Notes under the pieces: model-generated
What the model was told of the DNA's origin: nothing
Databases searched by the model: none
What the model saw: the letters and a program-made list of their open reading frames with translations, nothing else
Assembly (NCBI GenBank): GCA_903868375.1
Contig: CAIPVD010000055.1
Location: forward strand, 1 to 6,873
Direction of reading: 5' to 3'
DNA from: an uncultured delta proteobacterium
GTDB lineage: Bacteria; UBA10199; GCA-002796325; 1-14-0-20-49-13
DNA: 6,873 nucleotides
Made by a program: the position numbers and the translations under genes
Shown here: positions 5,171-6,873 of the stretch, in pieces
Position numbering within the stretch: position 1 is the stretch's first letter
How the letters are laid out: each line of letters begins with the position of its first letter

Positions 5171-6298
5171 ATGAATAATCCAGTCTCCATTTTTTCTATT
5201 GTGGCACTTCCTCCTATGCCGATCCAGGCTGTCCCAGGACCGGCAACGCTGCCGGCTATAGTTACGTCTCCCGCTGTTCCCGCTTCGGCAATGGCCGGCT
5301 ATTCGGTGATAAATCCAACTTTTAGTGAGCCGCGCATTGCATATTACCTGCAGAGGCACGGATTTTACAAGCTTGCGGCAATGTCGCTTGCGAAAGCGGC
5401 AAATTACAACGATGATCTCCATCTTTTTTCAGAGGCGATAAGGAGCATGAGGATGCATGCGATGCGGCAGCCCCAAGATATTGTGGAGGAGCGTGACAGG
5501 CTGTTTATGGCAAGATTGTTTTTAGCGCGTGCGAAGAGCTGTTATCTTGAAGCCGAGAATCCTCGAACTAATATTATCGGCAAAGACAGTGAGAGCATCA
5601 GATCGGACCTGAAAATGGCCGCTAAGCTTTTACTTTCAGTTCCCGGTGCGGCTGCAAGATTGTCCAAAGAAATGAATGAACGGCTAGGCGATGTCCTGCT
5701 TGAATACAACGATAATATAGGAGCGGCGGAATTCTTTAAACAGGCTGCCGAAATAGTTTCCAAAAATATCGATAACGTTGACAGAAGCCTCGATAATATA
5801 TTTGACCCCGAAATGTTGAATGAAGAGGCGAGGCTATTGTTCAAAGCGGCGGTCGCTTTACGTGTGGCAAGAAGGACCGAAGAGGCGGAAGATATTGAAG
5901 CGAAGGGAGATCGCCTGTTACTACTTGCAGAACATGGAAACGATCCGACAGAAGTTAAAATTAGGCATACTATATCTAACATCCATTTTTATATTAATAT
6001 TATCATTGAACTAGAGAATTTATATGAGATCGATACATTACAAAATGAAACTTTTCATGCGAAGATAGGCTTGAAAGAATTGGTAGGTCCGTTCATTAGA
6101 AGATGGGGAAGAGAGATCGGCGCGAAAGATCTCGTTGCGCTTGCTCGTTCGGTCGATGTCATGATGATGGTGGATCCTGATAGCAACTTTGGCAGGCTTA
6201 AAACTTTACTGGATGGATCGTTCGAAGGAGAGGTTCATTGGTGGAGCGTTAGTTATTACTTCCAAAAATGGGCGGACGAACAATCTATTATCTCTTGA
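5171..6298 (+). CDS. Helical TPR-like repeat protein of unknown function
   Basis: A 375-aa protein that I cannot assign to a named family. Residues 1-52 are rich in Pro, Ala, Val and Ile and carry no charged residue (first Glu at 53), ending near NPTFSEPR. The remainder is almost all amphipathic helix: RIAYYLQRHGFYKLAAMSLAKAA (55-77), ERDRLFMARLFLARAKSCYLEAE (107-129), ERLGDVLLEYNDNIGAAEFFKQAAEI (170-195) and NEEARLLFKAAVALRVARRTEEAEDI (217-242). The third resembles a TPR unit (LG, Tyr, paired Ala). A C-terminal helical part ends in aromatic-rich VHWWSVSYYFQKW (355-367). No signal peptide or membrane helix is seen. The ATG lies two bases after the upstream stop, so the pair is an operon; GGTGG about ten bases upstream is a weak ribosome-binding site. 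A protein-interaction role alongside the 436-aa partner is the natural inference. Confidence 0.75.
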   Translation: MNNPVSIFSIVALPPMPIQAVPGPATLPAIVTSPAVPASAMAGYSVINPTFSEPRIAYYLQRHGFYKLAAMSLAKAANYNDDLHLFSEAIRSMRMHAMRQPQDIVEERDRLFMARLFLARAKSCYLEAENPRTNIIGKDSESIRSDLKMAAKLLLSVPGAAARLSKEMNERLGDVLLEYNDNIGAAEFFKQAAEIVSKNIDNVDRSLDNIFDPEMLNEEARLLFKAAVALRVARRTEEAEDIEAKGDRLLLLAEHGNDPTEVKIRHTISNIHFYINIIIELENLYEIDTLQNETFHAKIGLKELVGPFIRRWGREIGAKDLVALARSVDVMMMVDPDSNFGRLKTLLDGSFEGEVHWWSVSYYFQKWADEQSIIS

Positions 6299-6351
6299 CT
6301 GCCTAAAGCCATGCATGTTAGCAACGCCTGACTTCAAAAAAGGGTATAATT

Positions 6352-6873
6352 ATGGTTGACATGGAAAAACTCGTAAGTCTTTGTAAACGCAGGGGATTTA
6401 TATTCCAAAACTCGGAGATCTACGGTGGCCTAAATGGTTTCTGGGACTTCGGCCCGATAGGCGCCGAACTAAAGCGCCGCATTCGCGATTCCTGGTGGAA
6501 ATATATGGTGCAGGATAGAGAGAATGTGGTCGGCATCGATACCGCCATAATCGCGCATCCTCAAACGTGGGTCGCAAGCGGCCATGTCGCAAGTTTTTCC
6601 GATCCAATGATCGATTGCAAAAAATGCAAACGCCGTTACCGTGCAGACGACGTTCCTGAAAGCAAAAAACATCCTAAAGGCACGTGCCCTGAATGCGGCG
6701 GCGAATTAACAGAAGCGCGCCAGTTCAATTTAATGTTCCAAACGCATGTAGGTGCAACGGCAGATTCAGGTTCCATCGCATATTTAAGGCCCGAAACATG
6801 CCAGTCGATATTCACACAGTTCAAAAATGTAAGCGCGGTAAGCAGACAAAAGATACCGTTCGGCATCGCGCAG
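6352..6873 (+). CDS. glyQS: Glycyl-tRNA synthetase, single-chain type, N-terminal part
   Basis: Cytosolic enzyme that charges tRNA-Gly with glycine for translation; the homodimeric class II form, not the alpha/beta GlyQ/GlyS form. The 174 codons from the ATG at 6352 stay open to the window end, so more than half is missing (family length is usually about 430-600 aa in bacteria). Clear hallmarks are RRGFIFQNSEIYGGLNGFWDFGPIG (13-37), TWVASGHVASFSDPM (72-86), a CxxC pair (C89/C92) and a second one (C112/C115) that look like a zinc knuckle in the insertion, FNLMFQT (125-131) and YLRPETCQSIF (144-154), followed by PFGIAQ at the edge. The usual RPETAQGIF is here RPETCQSIF. AAAAAGGG seven bases before the ATG serves as ribosome-binding site. 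It starts 53 bases after the preceding gene, with no obvious terminator between. Confidence 0.95.
   Translation, partial: MVDMEKLVSLCKRRGFIFQNSEIYGGLNGFWDFGPIGAELKRRIRDSWWKYMVQDRENVVGIDTAIIAHPQTWVASGHVASFSDPMIDCKKCKRRYRADDVPESKKHPKGTCPECGGELTEARQFNLMFQTHVGATADSGSIAYLRPETCQSIFTQFKNVSAVSRQKIPFGIAQ

Noticed and set aside
4994..5422. 142-codon open frame on the minus strand
   Set aside because: It spans the junction of two better genes in antisense, with an Arg/Cys/His-rich composition typical of a shadow frame.
5542..5982. 146-codon open frame on the minus strand
   Set aside because: It lies wholly antisense to the 375-aa gene, is Ser/Leu-rich as expected from the reverse of a Glu/Ala/Lys-rich helical gene, and has no family resemblance.
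6295..6323. TTGACT followed 17 bases later by TTAGCA as a promoter for the synthetase gene
   Set aside because: The -35 is good but the -10 is poor, and it overlaps the end of the previous gene; not enough to call.
6345..6350. TATAAT just before the glycyl-tRNA synthetase start
   Set aside because: It ends one base before the ATG, so transcription would start inside the coding region; the ribosome-binding site implies a longer leader.
1..6873. CRISPR array, tRNA or rRNA genes
   Set aside because: No regularly spaced repeats, no cloverleaf-like sequence and no rRNA stretch was seen.

Overview
The window reads as chromosomal DNA of a Gram-negative-type bacterium with moderate G+C. A classical Sec signal peptide and a lipoprotein signal point to a periplasm. 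Gene style (uncharacterised paired helical proteins, single-chain glycyl-tRNA synthetase, PhnD-like binding proteins) suggests an uncultured deltaproteobacterium-like lineage. That placement is an impression, not something the sequence proves.

Left third (1-2842, minus strand): a compact operon read right to left. It holds a ten-helix membrane protein with EamA/DMT-like architecture, a lipoprotein of the PhnD-like (phosphate/phosphonate-type) binding family whose start overlaps the previous stop by one base, and, 11 bases further, a second PhnD-like binding protein with a cleavable signal peptide that runs off the left edge. No ABC ATPase or PhnE-type permease is visible, so the usual partners of PhnD are either beyond the edge or replaced.

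Middle (2843-3512): about 670 bases without a convincing gene, but full of structure. There is an imperfect palindrome of about 140 bp (2945-3084), and a short direct repeat lies on both sides of it. A 286-bp inverted-repeat unit (3117-3402) follows, whose arms share a perfect 20-bp G-rich/C-rich core, and a nested hairpin sits inside it at 3249-3285. The region looks like one or two small non-coding mobile or REP/MITE-like elements placed between divergent transcription units.

Right half (3445-6298, plus strand): a good sigma70-type promoter leads a small, very basic 89-residue protein. Next come two adjacent unknown genes with a 2-base gap. The first (436 aa) has a stretch that lines up with the GGDEF fold but lacks the signature residues. 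The second (375 aa) is an all-helical, TPR-like repeat protein. Both begin with about 45-50 nearly charge-free, proline-rich residues, which suggests a shared handling or localisation of the pair. The window closes with the first 174 codons of glycyl-tRNA synthetase (single-chain type).

The best candidates for something undescribed are the 436/375-aa pair with matching tails, and the structured spacer with its two inverted-repeat units.
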